Assembly: GCA_002747825.1 (NCBI GenBank)
Contig: PDQQ01000010.1
Coordinates: forward strand, 96,461-129,834
Direction of reading: 5' to 3'
DNA: 33,374 nt
DNA from: Deltaproteobacteria bacterium
GTDB lineage: Bacteria > Desulfobacterota > Desulfobulbia > Desulfobulbales > Desulfocapsaceae
Position numbers and translations under genes: made by a program. The notes under the pieces are model-generated. The model did not search any database. It saw nothing but the letters and a program-made list of their open reading frames with translations, and was not told the DNA's origin. Positions 23,683-33,090 of the stretch are shown one piece after another. Position 1 is the stretch's first letter. Each line of letters begins with the position of its first letter.

Positions 23683-24903
23683 TCACATGCGAATACACTC
23701 TCCAAAAGGAGGGCGGGTACGACTTTCTCCTGTCTGGACCCAGAGGACAGGGTACGGAGGCATCTCTGCCGGAAAGTGCAGACACTCCATATCCGTCAGA
23801 TAGATCAGACAGGCTGCCGGAATATGTTCTTTTTCCACCCGTTCAAAAACCGGGCGAAAATCCGTGCCACCCCCACCTTTTGGTTCAATGACAACCGGAA
23901 GGTCTGCCTTATCAAACTGCCGATACTCCTGGACGGCGGCATCACAATAGAGCAGATGCAGGCGGCTTGGAAACTGCTCCATTATCGCAGTAATCTCGGC
24001 TGCAAAATGCTGCAATTCATCCGGCTGAACACTTCCTGAGGTATCCACCGCTACAACGATCTGCTGCAGTTCATTTTCAAGAAGTGCCGGAAAATATACA
24101 TCCTGATGGAGATAGCGGCGATTGGGCATCATCCAGGTATAGTCTGAACGGGCATTACGCTCGATAAACCGGGCAAGGAGCTCGGCCCAGGGAAGCTGAG
24201 GATAGAGCTGTTTATCGACCAGCCGACTGATACCGTCGGGAAGCCTGCCCATTTCACGGGCCTGAGAAGCCGCAGAAAGCATGGCCTCCTCCCAGGAGCT
24301 TTTCTCTCCATCCTGGGGGCTGTCCGCCTCCAGAGTCGGCGAATCTCGAACCTCCCCCGGCACCCCCTCCTGGGACGGCCTTGCCCCCTGGCTGTCCGGT
24401 TCGGCCTGCTGGGGCCCGGTCTCATCCTCCCGGTCATTTTCTGAAGGGTTCTCCGGCTCCTCTGGTTCCTCTCCCTCCTGCTCCTCTTCACCATCGTCCC
24501 CAGCCAGAACGGCATAGATGGCCTCGGCACTCATCTCGCGAAATTCCTGACGACTTTGAAAGGCCTCCGGCAGAGAGAAACCGGCGTCCTCAAGAATCCA
24601 GTTTATTGCATAATCACAGGCCTCATTCCAGCGCTTGCCATCCCGTTTCCCCCGGCGAAGATGATGGCCACAGGCCGGATGCATAACAATATGGGCGGTC
24701 AGCCCCACCAGCTTGTCCTGACTGATCGAGTTAATGTAGTCGGGATTATAGGCAAGACACTCGCCATCGGTCCATGCCGAATGACAGCTGCGATCTTCCT
24801 GCAGACGCAGACGCAGGGCCAGGGTGGCAAAGAAGGGATGCCTGAGCAGCAAAGAGCTTCGGGCCCGGGTCAGCCGAAGATGGGCAGCTTCGTTTTCTGT
24901 CAC
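23683..24903 (-). CDS. DUF2201 / VWA-like protein
   Basis: A 406-residue protein that usually pairs with a MoxR AAA+ ATPase. The N-terminal DUF2201 metallopeptidase-like region contains AHIVMHPACGHHLRR (HxxxH at residues 71-75) and WNEACDYAIN. The usual catalytic Glu of HExxH is Ile here, so peptidase activity is doubtful. Residues about 138-205 are an acidic, Glu/Asp/Pro-rich linker. The C-terminal VWA-like domain has the MIDAS motif VVAVDTSGSV (about 284-293), YCDAAVQEY and GGGGTDFRPVFE. The GTG at 24903 overlaps the MoxR stop (GTGA), indicating translational coupling. A GTG at 24936 inside MoxR is possible but less likely. Confidence 0.88.
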   Translation of the reverse strand: MTENEAAHLRLTRARSSLLLRHPFFATLALRLRLQEDRSCHSAWTDGECLAYNPDYINSISQDKLVGLTAHIVMHPACGHHLRRGKRDGKRWNEACDYAINWILEDAGFSLPEAFQSRQEFREMSAEAIYAVLAGDDGEEEQEGEEPEEPENPSENDREDETGPQQAEPDSQGARPSQEGVPGEVRDSPTLEADSPQDGEKSSWEEAMLSAASQAREMGRLPDGISRLVDKQLYPQLPWAELLARFIERNARSDYTWMMPNRRYLHQDVYFPALLENELQQIVVAVDTSGSVQPDELQHFAAEITAIMEQFPSRLHLLYCDAAVQEYRQFDKADLPVVIEPKGGGGTDFRPVFERVEKEHIPAACLIYLTDMECLHFPAEMPPYPVLWVQTGESRTRPPFGECIRM

Positions 24904-25886
24904 GACACCATAACCTCTGCATGTTGGGCAGCCCACACACCGAAGGACTCAACAAGGGCCAGCCCCTGACAGTGTCGTACCGCCTCACGCACCAGGAGGA
25001 TCGAAAATTCGGTCGGTAAACGCCGCGCATAGAGAATGAGGGCATCGCCATTTTCCAGGCTGGCCGCCCGGCCCACCATCTCACAAATGGCGTAGAGGAT
25101 GGCAGGATCTTCCGGTATTGCAATAGTTTGAGGGGCGTCAAAGATCTGTGCAGGATTGGGCAGCTGGCGCCAGATCTTCATATATCCAGACAGCTCTTTC
25201 GCCGCGCCAGCACCGACCGTTCCCTCCAAAAGCTGGTGCATCACCGCCTGTTCCCGAACATTCTTGACAATATTTGAGGCAAATTCCCAGCTCCTCGGAG
25301 AGGGAAAGGCCTTACCGCTGCGCTCAGGGTGAAAATCGTGCAACAGGGCAGGCCGAAAACGCAGGAAAGAGACAATCTCGGCCGCAATATTCTCTCGATG
25401 CGCCCAAAGCAGCCACTCTTCAAGGTCCGGATCAAAATCGATATGAACAAATCTGTTTGCCAGTGCCGACGGCATTCTATGGGTTACCGCCCTGTCACTC
25501 TCCCTGTTACCTGCAGCAATAATTGTCCAGCCGGAAGGCAACGCATATTCACCGAGACGACGGTCAAGTACCAGCTGATAGCAGGAGGCCTGTACCAGCG
25601 GCGGAGCCGCATTCAATTCATCGAGAAAGAGGATCCCCTTGCCTTCTGTCGGCAAAAAGGAGGGAATACACCATTCCGAGCGGCCTTCAGGACTGATGCG
25701 CGGAAGCCCCCGGAGATCCACCGGGTCAAGAAGCAAAGCCCGGATATCGACGAGCTCCAGGCCCAGATCTGCTGCGGTCTGCGCAACAACCTGGCTCTTG
25801 CCCACCCCCGGCGGACCCCAGAGGAACAGGGGCTGCTGCGTTGCAATCAGATACGAGAGGGAGGTCACAATTTCTGAAGGTTTCAT
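24900..25886 (-). CDS. MoxR-family AAA+ ATPase
   Basis: A 328-residue AAA+ ATPase of the MoxR type, thought to remodel or metallate partner proteins with the help of a VWA protein. Walker A is GPPGVGKS (residues 24-31), Walker B GILFLDELNAA (84-94) and sensor 1 TIIAAGNRE. The C-terminal lid has PSPRSWEFASNIVKN. It is the first gene of the operon MoxR-DUF2201/VWA-unknown. The ATG at 25886 is used because the upstream 28 in-frame residues from a GTG at 25970 are not conserved-looking; AGGA lies about 11 bases before it. The divergent cytochrome gene begins about 340 bases away. Substrates are unknown. Confidence 0.92.
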   Translation of the reverse strand: MKPSEIVTSLSYLIATQQPLFLWGPPGVGKSQVVAQTAADLGLELVDIRALLLDPVDLRGLPRISPEGRSEWCIPSFLPTEGKGILFLDELNAAPPLVQASCYQLVLDRRLGEYALPSGWTIIAAGNRESDRAVTHRMPSALANRFVHIDFDPDLEEWLLWAHRENIAAEIVSFLRFRPALLHDFHPERSGKAFPSPRSWEFASNIVKNVREQAVMHQLLEGTVGAGAAKELSGYMKIWRQLPNPAQIFDAPQTIAIPEDPAILYAICEMVGRAASLENGDALILYARRLPTEFSILLVREAVRHCQGLALVESFGVWAAQHAEVMVS

Positions 25887-26225
25887 TCCGGCAATATCCT
25901 GCTGCTCAAGCGTTAAGAACTTCCGCTGTTTTTCTTTCCCTGTGGTCAAAGCTCTCTGTCCCAGACACACTCGTTAGTTAGAGCATATTTTCTTAGGACA
26001 TAATAAATACATTGTCAACCTTAAACCAACCATAATCAACGATCCAGTCGAACAAAGACGAGACACGAAGAGGATGTTCTGCACAACAGGCTGCGATTTC
26101 AAAAACAGCCTGAAAAAAGGGCATTGCCAATAGTCTTCCGGCAGGAAATAGGGTATTATCCGGCATCTCTGATAAATGTACTCTTGTTTGGAGCAAAAAT
26201 AATCAACAACAACTGGCAAACTCCT

Positions 26226-27665
26226 GTGATACGAATTTTTATTCTTTTCCTGACCACTCTCTTCTGTACCGCCTGCAACGGAGAAAAAACAGTACAGATA
26301 TCGGGAAGCTGCCAGAAATGCCATATGCTCGAAACCGACAAACAGCATCGCCTGCAATGTACCCACTGCCACAGAGGCGATGCCAGCACCTCAGACAAGG
26401 ACTTGAGCCACAAAGGAATAGTCGCCCATCCAGCCCACCCTGAACAAATGACAGCGGTATGCGCCCCCTGTCACGCGGAAATCGTTCGAGCGATAACAAC
26501 CACCAGTCATTTTACCCTGAAAAGAATGACCAACAAGACCAGGCAGGCCTTTGGAGCCACAGAGGAACTCGCCTCCTTTACCGAAACCCCGGAGCACGCG
26601 GAGCCCGAAAACAACCTGGAACTTGTTGACGATCTGCTCAGACGCAGATGCTTCAGATGCCATCTTTTCAGTTCAGGAGACCGCTACCCGGCAACGGGCC
26701 ATGGGCAGGGCTGTGCCGCCTGCCATCTGCCCTACTACGATGGTGCATTAGAGGACCATCGCTTCTCATCACCCGATGATCGGCGCTGTCTGTCCTGCCA
26801 CTACGGCAATTATACCGGCTTTGACTACTATGGTCGTTTTGAGCACGACTACAATCGGGAATACAGGACGCCGTATACGACCACAGAAGAGCATCCCCGC
26901 CCTTACGGTGTCGAATTTCACCAGTTGAGCAGCGATATCCACCAACAAAAGGGGATGCTCTGTATAGATTGCCACTCTGGAGAGGCGCTTATGCGGGGTG
27001 GCGCAAAGGCCTCCTGCGCCGGCTGCCATGACCGGAGAGAACTTGCCAAACGACTCCCCCCGAAGGTAAAAAAGACCGCGAAGGGCTTTGTTCTCAGCTC
27101 CAGAAAAGGGAAAGAGCATCTGATACCCATACTCACAGATCCGGCACACAGCATCTATGGCGAAACGGTCAGCTGCCAGGCCTGTCATGCGCAGTGGAGC
27201 TTTACAGACAGAGGAAAGTACTTTCTGCGCATTGACACAGATGATCTGGAGGCCTTCTTTGCACATACTGTGCAAGGGAGCCTTGCAATTGAAAGGCTTT
27301 TGGTCAATAATCTGAGCTTTACGACAACAGATATGCCGATCACTATGGCCGATGGGATCACCGGGAAACAGGGCAGAGGGATCTGGCTCAAGGGGTTTCT
27401 GACCAGACGCTGGGAAGAGATCCCGCTCGGCCGTGACGAAGATGGCAAGATAGCAGTTGTGCGGCCGATACTTGATCTGCATCTTTCATGGCTTGACACA
27501 GACGAAGAAGTGCGCTTCGATAACAGTACAACGATGAGAAAAAAAATGCAGGTCTATACACCACATACAACGGGCAAGGCTGGCCTGTTCTTTGGCCAGC
27601 GCCTACAGGACTTTATCAGTCGGGAGCAGGCTGAATCTCCTTTTTCTTCAGGTACGCAACAATGA
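26226..27665 (+). CDS. Nonaheme c-type cytochrome, probable exported lipoprotein
   Basis: A 479-residue protein with nine CXXCH heme motifs (CQKCH, CTHCH, CAPCH, CFRCH, CAACH, CLSCH, CIDCH, CAGCH, CQACH), all within the first 321 residues. The last 155 residues are heme-free. The N-terminus MIRIFILFLTTLFCTAC is a short hydrophobic leader ending in a lipobox-like CTAC. It is therefore probably exported and either lipid-anchored or periplasmic. The start codon is uncertain: GTG at 26226 gives the best signal peptide, while a TTG at 26124 adds 34 residues that do not look like one. I cannot assign a substrate. Its stop overlaps the RlpA start by 4 bases, so the two are coupled. Confidence 0.88.
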   Translation: MIRIFILFLTTLFCTACNGEKTVQISGSCQKCHMLETDKQHRLQCTHCHRGDASTSDKDLSHKGIVAHPAHPEQMTAVCAPCHAEIVRAITTTSHFTLKRMTNKTRQAFGATEELASFTETPEHAEPENNLELVDDLLRRRCFRCHLFSSGDRYPATGHGQGCAACHLPYYDGALEDHRFSSPDDRRCLSCHYGNYTGFDYYGRFEHDYNREYRTPYTTTEEHPRPYGVEFHQLSSDIHQQKGMLCIDCHSGEALMRGGAKASCAGCHDRRELAKRLPPKVKKTAKGFVLSSRKGKEHLIPILTDPAHSIYGETVSCQACHAQWSFTDRGKYFLRIDTDDLEAFFAHTVQGSLAIERLLVNNLSFTTTDMPITMADGITGKQGRGIWLKGFLTRRWEEIPLGRDEDGKIAVVRPILDLHLSWLDTDEEVRFDNSTTMRKKMQVYTPHTTGKAGLFFGQRLQDFISREQAESPFSSGTQQ

Positions 27666-28432
27666 ACACCCCCCTTTCTCTTTGCCTCTCCAAACCATTT
27701 TTCAAAAAAGGCAAACAGCATGTATATACCGCCCTTGGAATACTCCTCTTCTGCCTGTTACAGAAAGCTTCTGTCCTCTCTGCTTCTGCTGAAAAACCAC
27801 ATGATCCCAAGGCATTTTACACTATCAACAAGAAACGTTACTATCCGATCCCCTCTGCAGATGGCTACAGCGAACGCGGCTATGCCTCGTGGTATGGAGG
27901 CAGTTTCCATGGCAGGGCAACATCAAGTGGCGAGACATACGATATGCATGCAATGACAGCCGCCCACAAGACCTTGCCGATGAACACCATGCTCCTTGTA
28001 AAAAATATCGAAAACGGGCGCCAGGCAGTGGTGCGCATCAACGACCGGGGGCCCTTTGTCCAGGGCAGGATCATAGACCTCAGCCACAAGGCGGCACAAC
28101 TCCTGGGCGTGACCGCAAAGGGAGTGGCAAAGGTACAGATCACCAGTCTCAAACAAAAATCGGACAAGCCAAGCGCGACGATAGACAACGACCTGGAGAA
28201 ACATACTTTCTATGTGCAAATAGGAACATTTGCCCAAAAAGGCAATGCAACAGCACTACAGAAGCGATTTACCGAGGCTGGTCATACCGCCTTCATCCAA
28301 AAATACTGCAGACCAAACAGGGTTCTCTATCGGGTCCAGGTATATGCAGGCACCGATATGTCTTCGGCTCAAAAGGCGAAAGAGGCGCTGTTACAAAGTG
28401 GCTATACCGCAGCATTTGTTATTACCAGATAA
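27662..28432 (+). CDS. rlpA: RlpA-like septal ring lytic transglycosylase with SPOR domain
   Basis: A 256-residue exported protein. Residues about 20-43 form a signal/anchor segment after a basic start (FKKGKQHVYTALGILLFCLL). The double-psi beta-barrel contains ASWYGGSFHGRATSSGETYDM, AAHKTLPMNT and RINDRGPFVQGRIIDLS, with the expected catalytic Asp in NDRGP. A C-terminal SPOR domain (TFYVQIGTFAQKGNA to the end) binds denuded septal glycan. RlpA trims peptidoglycan strands lacking stem peptides during division. The ATG at 27662 overlaps the cytochrome stop (ATGA). Coupling to a multiheme cytochrome gene is unusual and has no obvious functional reason. Confidence 0.9.
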   Translation: MNTPLSLCLSKPFFKKGKQHVYTALGILLFCLLQKASVLSASAEKPHDPKAFYTINKKRYYPIPSADGYSERGYASWYGGSFHGRATSSGETYDMHAMTAAHKTLPMNTMLLVKNIENGRQAVVRINDRGPFVQGRIIDLSHKAAQLLGVTAKGVAKVQITSLKQKSDKPSATIDNDLEKHTFYVQIGTFAQKGNATALQKRFTEAGHTAFIQKYCRPNRVLYRVQVYAGTDMSSAQKAKEALLQSGYTAAFVITR

Positions 28433-28564
28433 AATAAAAGACCGCCGGAAAAGGAAGGAGCGGCAAACGTCTCGATGTATCAGACATGCCCTTTTGAGAT
28501 TGTACAAAGAAGTTGAAAAAACAGACAGAAGACGAGCAATCACTCAAGTATCCGGAGACACAAT

Positions 28565-28596
28565 AAAAAAGGGGTCATAAACATGTTTACGACCCC
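28565..28596 (-). terminator. Rho-independent terminator of rpsT
   Basis: On the minus strand GGGGTCGTAAA pairs with TTTATGACCCC (one G-U) and is followed by a run of T. It lies about 35 bases past the rpsT stop. Confidence 0.8.
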
Positions 28597-28630
28597 AGAA
28601 AACTCAAGAGAGTAGAAAATAACAGCGATG

Positions 28631-28906
28631 TTACTGTGCGGCAGCCTCTACGGCCTTCATCCGTTTGGTCAAGCGTGCAATCTTTCGCGAGGCCTTCTTC
28701 TTATGAATGGTGCCCTTGCTGGCCGTCTTGGCTATTATAGAGGTGGTATCGCGAAGGACCTTTTGTACATCTTCCACAGCACCGGCAGCCACGGCTTCGT
28801 CAAACCTGCGGACGGCGGTCTTCATCTTTTTCTTGTTTATTTTATTACGCAAACGGCGAACCTGCGCCTGACGATTTCTCTTTTCTGCGGATCTATGATT
28901 GGCCAC
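28631..28906 (-). CDS. rpsT: 30S ribosomal protein S20
   Basis: A 91-residue basic primary-binding protein of the small ribosomal subunit. MANHRSAEKRNRQAQVRRLRNK and the following three-helix Lys/Arg-rich sequence are typical, and IHKKKASRKIARLTKRM is the family's C-terminal signature. The start is a GTG at 28906, with AGGAG 6 bases upstream; no in-frame ATG competes. GTG (or other weak) starts are frequent in rpsT and tie to autoregulation in some bacteria. The gene stands alone with its own promoter (29007-29035) and terminator (28565-28596). Confidence 0.96.
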   Translation of the reverse strand: MANHRSAEKRNRQAQVRRLRNKINKKKMKTAVRRFDEAVAAGAVEDVQKVLRDTTSIIAKTASKGTIHKKKASRKIARLTKRMKAVEAAAQ

Positions 28907-29006
28907 GAAAAAACTCCTCTTCTATTGTTCTCTCTCTAACAATCTAATGTTCTTGATTCATAAAAAACACCCTTATCTGTTCCGAAAAAGAAAGACAAGA
29001 TCGAAA

Positions 29007-29035
29007 ATTTTAGCATAGGAATACAAGAAAGTCAA
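29007..29035 (-). promoter_or_regulatory. Promoter of rpsT
   Basis: On the minus strand TTGACT (29035-29030) and TAAAAT (29012-29007) are separated by 17 bases, with TGC directly before the -10 (extended -10). It lies about 100 bases upstream of the GTG start. Confidence 0.72.
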
Positions 29036-29092
29036 TAGGTATCATTGTGTCATTTTCGCCGCACCAAGCCGCCCGTCGATCTCCGGTGCAGC

Positions 29093-31276
29093 CTATTCGA
29101 GGTTGCCGAGATAATTGAAGGTAGAGAGCTTGGGGTAACGGCCATTGTTCAACAGGCGGTTCTCAAGCTGCTGCACTCCCCTCTTGCCCACCTGACCACA
29201 GATATCTACCAGTACATAACGGACCCCCATTTCCTTGAGTTCCGCCACATAGGGCAACAAAGACAGGGGCTGCTCGGGAAAGGTCTGGGTATAGCCATCC
29301 TTTTTGCAGATGACATAAGGCTCTTTTTTCGGAGAGAGGATCTGCTGACCGTAGGAGAAATGTTTTGCGGCAATTCTTGAGGTATAGAGAGCCGGAGTCC
29401 CGTAGACGTAGACACCCAGCGGGGTCTGAGAGGCCTTTGTATCGGCCAGGATATCCCGGCAAAAATTGTAAAGAGCAGTCCTGTCCATCTCAATACCCGC
29501 TTGAACCGCCTTCACTCCGAGATCAAGAAGCTCACAAAAGGCCTGGCTGTTATAGACGTTGAGCGTATAATCGGCAAACAGACGAACCTTCTTGCCGACA
29601 AACAGGCTGCTCTGGCTGACATGGGCAATTTGAAAACAATAAAAGCCGCTGCGAAGTAAAAGTTGTATCTGTTTGTGAACCCAGCCCCGCTCAGCCTCCA
29701 TTATCACCGGAGGAAGAGCCCAGACGACCGAACGAATCCTCTTGCCCAGCTGCCTTTTCAACAGACCCGCCTGGGCGAGGAGCTGTTTTTCAAACGGCAA
29801 GACAATACGATCTGGACGAAGCCCTGCTCCGGCTGAGAGAATCTTTATCGAGTCGGTTTTCAGCCACCACTCGACACCCAGCTTTTTCCTTGGTCTTCTC
29901 GGGTCTGAGCGCGGAAGAACCTCCCTTTTGTCACGACCTGCTTCCGCACGCAAGAGCCCACACTCCCGCATTACCTGCCGAACTTTTTCCTGAAATTGCC
30001 GCTGGTTCTCTAACAGGCTCTGAGCTATTTCGGCCGCCGGAACCCTCAGTTTGGTCGAGCCTGGCTGTATATCTCTGTCAACCAGATAGACATCAACAAA
30101 ACCACCAGGAGGTACAATCAGCTCAAGAGGCAGACACAGCGAAATTTTTTCTCCGGGCAAGGCCTGCGACCGCGGCTCACCCTGCACAAAGAGCGAGCGC
30201 AGACGAAAAGCGTGACGGCCACCCGAGGGTTCCACCTGCAGACGCAGCCTGTCTCCAAGCCCCACCTGTGCCTTACAGACAAAGCGGCAGATCGCATCCT
30301 CCGCTCTCTTTTTTACGGTGCTGAAACGCCCCAGATGTATCCCCATATTTCCCGAGTGATGCGGGCTTATCACCTTCTGGGGCTGGGGGCTGAAAAAATA
30401 TGCCGAGGTTGTCGTTCGGCTCATGGCGGCATTGACCCTTGCCTTGGCCCGGGACAGCGCATCTTCCTTGTCTTGTGCATCCAGGACAAGACGATATGCC
30501 TCGACAACGGTCTGGACATACGAGGGGGTACGCAGACGGCCCTCAATCTTTAAAGAGGCAATACCCATCCGCTGTAAGCGCGGAACAGCCTCCAGACCGC
30601 TGAGATCGTTCATTGAAAACAGATAACGGGTTTTTATGTTACCACCGCTCCGGGATCGAGATTGAGCAGAGCTGTAAGCCCGTCGACAGGGCTGAACACA
30701 ACGGCCACGGATACTGCTCTTGCCTCCCAGGTAAGAAGAAAAAAGACAGAGACCGGAATATGAAAAACACATCGCCCCATGGATGAAGACCTCCAGCTCC
30801 ACGTCCCCTGCCCTTGCCGCAATCAACTCCAGTTCGTCGAGGGTCAGCTCGCGGGCGACCACCACGCGCTGACAGCCGCGTTGTCCAAAAAACCGCACCC
30901 CGTCCGAATTATGAATCGTCATCAGCGTCGAGCCGTGCAGCGGAATCTCCGGGAAATATGTCCTCACCAGCCGAAGCAGACCAAGATCCTGGACAATAAG
31001 GCCATCTATGGCCAATGCCTGAAATGCTGCGAGAACGCCAACGACCGTCTCCAGCTCCCTTTGTAAAACAATTGAATTTGCAGCGACATAGAGTTTTTTC
31101 CCTAAAGAGTGGCAATGCGCTGTCATTGCGCCAATCTCATCGAGCTGCAACTCACGGGAGGGATTACGGGCATTGAAGCCAGGCGCACCCACATACACGG
31201 CATCGGCTCCGGCATCCATCGCCGCGGAGAAGGTATCAAAACTGCCGACAGGGGCTAATAATTCAGTCTCTTTCAT
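29093..31276 (-). CDS. U32 family protein, RlhA-like (23S rRNA C2501 hydroxylation)
   Basis: A 727-residue U32 protein. The N-terminal barrel starts ELLAPVGSFDTFSAAMDAGADAVYVGAPGFNARN. The signature EVFIHGAMCFSYSGLC followed by CVQPC supplies the four cysteines of the Fe-S site. The large C-terminal half holds the collagenase-like DUF3656-type domain. Length and architecture resemble E. coli RlhA (YdcP), which hydroxylates C2501 of 23S rRNA using prephenate, so this is more likely an RNA-modifying enzyme than a protease. The ATG at 31276 lacks a Shine-Dalgarno. It lies 126 bases downstream of rsmE and may share its transcript. Confidence 0.83.
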   Translation of the reverse strand: MKETELLAPVGSFDTFSAAMDAGADAVYVGAPGFNARNPSRELQLDEIGAMTAHCHSLGKKLYVAANSIVLQRELETVVGVLAAFQALAIDGLIVQDLGLLRLVRTYFPEIPLHGSTLMTIHNSDGVRFFGQRGCQRVVVARELTLDELELIAARAGDVELEVFIHGAMCFSYSGLCLFSSYLGGKSSIRGRCVQPCRRAYSSAQSRSRSGGNIKTRYLFSMNDLSGLEAVPRLQRMGIASLKIEGRLRTPSYVQTVVEAYRLVLDAQDKEDALSRAKARVNAAMSRTTTSAYFFSPQPQKVISPHHSGNMGIHLGRFSTVKKRAEDAICRFVCKAQVGLGDRLRLQVEPSGGRHAFRLRSLFVQGEPRSQALPGEKISLCLPLELIVPPGGFVDVYLVDRDIQPGSTKLRVPAAEIAQSLLENQRQFQEKVRQVMRECGLLRAEAGRDKREVLPRSDPRRPRKKLGVEWWLKTDSIKILSAGAGLRPDRIVLPFEKQLLAQAGLLKRQLGKRIRSVVWALPPVIMEAERGWVHKQIQLLLRSGFYCFQIAHVSQSSLFVGKKVRLFADYTLNVYNSQAFCELLDLGVKAVQAGIEMDRTALYNFCRDILADTKASQTPLGVYVYGTPALYTSRIAAKHFSYGQQILSPKKEPYVICKKDGYTQTFPEQPLSLLPYVAELKEMGVRYVLVDICGQVGKRGVQQLENRLLNNGRYPKLSTFNYLGNLE

Positions 31277-31402
31277 AAACTATAGAAAAATCAAACAGAC
31301 CCAACTTGAGACCTTGCCCGCATACAACAAAAAACCCCGAGGCAAGACAGGGCAAAAAGCGGACAAAGGACGGACAGGTTATCAAAATACCGCATCTGCC
31401 GA

Positions 31403-32140
31403 TCATAAAAAGCCGGTTATATGCTGGACGATGGAAACGACCGCCAGAGTCGCCGTCTCTGCTCGCAGAATATTTTGCCCCAAACCGACCGGAACCCAGC
31501 CATGCTGACCGGCCATATCGACCTCTTCCTCAGACAGACCACCCTCTGGGCCAATTAACACTGCTATCTGTTCAGCGGCACTCAAGCCTTTGATATCGCA
31601 GAGTCTCCTGCTTTTCTCAGTCTCCCAGAAAAGCAGTTTCGCATCAAAGTCCCTCTCAGATATGCCTGCAACGCCTTCGGCAAAGGATGCCGGCGTAGAT
31701 ATTGTCATTGGCACAGCACGCCTGCACTGTTTACAGGCCGAAAGCCCAATACGCTGCCAGCGGGCAAGTTTTCTGGCAGCAGCGTCTGCCGTCAGCCGCC
31801 CCTGACATCTGGAGCTTTGCAAAGGAAGCAGAGAAGCAACCCCCAGTTCTGTACATTTTTGCACAAGGGTGTCCATCTTTTCCTTTTTCAGGATCGCCTG
31901 GTAGAGGTAAAGTCCTCCACAAGACCTATGCTCCTCCTCAACAATATCCGTTATTTCTGCGCTGACATATCTGTCGAGCCGGAGGATTTTGCCCAGATAC
32001 ACCGCTCCCGAACCATCAAAAAGCTCAACCTCCGCTCCCTCTTTCAGGCGCAGCACTATGCGGATATGTCTTGATTCCTCTTGAGAAAAAACAACTCTTT
32101 TGCCATTTCTGCAGGAAGGATCAAAGAAAAAACGTCTCAT
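31403..32140 (-). CDS. rsmE: 16S rRNA m3U1498 methyltransferase RsmE
   Basis: SPOUT-class methyltransferase that N3-methylates U1498 of 16S rRNA with SAM. The 245-residue protein opens with RRFFFDPSCRNGKRVVFSQEESRHIRIVLRL, the PUA-like domain. The knotted SPOUT domain follows with KCTELGVASLLPLQSSRC, IAVLIGPEGGLSEEEVDMA and LGQNILRAETATLAVVSIVQ, the last being the SAM-binding knot. It lies 50 bases downstream of prmA on the same strand, an arrangement widely conserved, so they are probably one operon. Start at 32140 is the only in-frame ATG matching the family N-terminus. Confidence 0.95.
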   Translation of the reverse strand: MRRFFFDPSCRNGKRVVFSQEESRHIRIVLRLKEGAEVELFDGSGAVYLGKILRLDRYVSAEITDIVEEEHRSCGGLYLYQAILKKEKMDTLVQKCTELGVASLLPLQSSRCQGRLTADAAARKLARWQRIGLSACKQCRRAVPMTISTPASFAEGVAGISERDFDAKLLFWETEKSRRLCDIKGLSAAEQIAVLIGPEGGLSEEEVDMAGQHGWVPVGLGQNILRAETATLAVVSIVQHITGFL

Positions 32141-32190
32141 ACCTCAGTACCTCAAAAAAGGCTCCTGTCCCCGACGAACTTTTCCGATTA

Positions 32191-33090
32191 TTACAGAGAG
32201 AGCTGCAGACACAAGGCGCCCCAGTTATCTCGCATTTTCTGGCCAAACGCATCCAAACCTTGGACAGAAAAGCGTTTTTGCACACTCTGCATCTGCTCCT
32301 CTCCAAGCAGACCGGAGAGGAGCAGAAAACCGCCGGGAGCAAGCAGAGCGGAAAGATCTGTTGCCAAATCCAGCAAAACGTCATGCACGATATTGGCAAC
32401 AACCAGGTCAAATGGCCCCGGTATCTCGGCAAGCGGCCTGGTTTTCACTGACATTTTTGCCGCCATAGCATTTTGCAGAATATTTTCGCGGGCAACCCGG
32501 GCCGCCTCCGGATCGATCTCTGTGGCAACAACCTCAGCGGCTCCGAACAGGAGTGCAGACATCCCCAGAATGCCAGTTCCGGTCCCCACATCAAGCATTT
32601 TCTTTCCCTGCGTTTCTCGAAGGATCTCACGCAGAAACTCAACGCAGAGAGAAGTGGTTGCGTGATGGCCTGTACCAAAGGCCATCCCCGGATCCATTGT
32701 GATCACAAGCTCATTTTCGCGGCCCTTATACCCCTCCCAGCTTGGGGCAACAACAAGCCCGGGGACAACGGCAAAAGGGTGGAAAAATCTCTTCCATTCA
32801 CGACTCCAGTCTTGCTCTTCGATCAATATCGCACGCACCTTTGAAGGCGCGGCGGCAAAAATCTTCTCAAGATCCGCCAGGTAACTGCTGACCTGGTCAA
32901 CCACCTGCGTGACCTCATCTTGACGGGGATCGGGCCGTCTGATATAGGCATTGATGACACCATAACCGGGCTCATCGACGGCGGCGGCCTCGACACCTGC
33001 GTCAAGCACCCCGACAAGAAAATCATTTGCAGCCTCGATAAGACGCGGGTCAACTTCTAGAATCAACTGTAACCAGGTTTTGCCTTTCAT
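32191..33090 (-). CDS. prmA: Ribosomal protein L11 methyltransferase PrmA
   Basis: Class I SAM-dependent methyltransferase that trimethylates Lys and N-terminal residues of ribosomal protein L11. The 299-residue protein has the substrate-recognition N-terminus, then EQDWSREWKRFFHPFAVVPGLVVAPSW and MAFGTGHHATTSLCVEFL. Motif I is MLDVGTGTGILGMSALLFGA, followed by ATEIDPEAARVARENI and the post-motif LVVANIVHDVLLDLA. Length is as expected for the family. The ATG at 33090 has AGGAG about 13 bases upstream, slightly long spacing. It is the first gene of the prmA-rsmE unit; upstream DNA shows a TTGACA without a well-spaced -10. Confidence 0.95.
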   Translation of the reverse strand: MKGKTWLQLILEVDPRLIEAANDFLVGVLDAGVEAAAVDEPGYGVINAYIRRPDPRQDEVTQVVDQVSSYLADLEKIFAAAPSKVRAILIEEQDWSREWKRFFHPFAVVPGLVVAPSWEGYKGRENELVITMDPGMAFGTGHHATTSLCVEFLREILRETQGKKMLDVGTGTGILGMSALLFGAAEVVATEIDPEAARVARENILQNAMAAKMSVKTRPLAEIPGPFDLVVANIVHDVLLDLATDLSALLAPGGFLLLSGLLGEEQMQSVQKRFSVQGLDAFGQKMRDNWGALCLQLSL

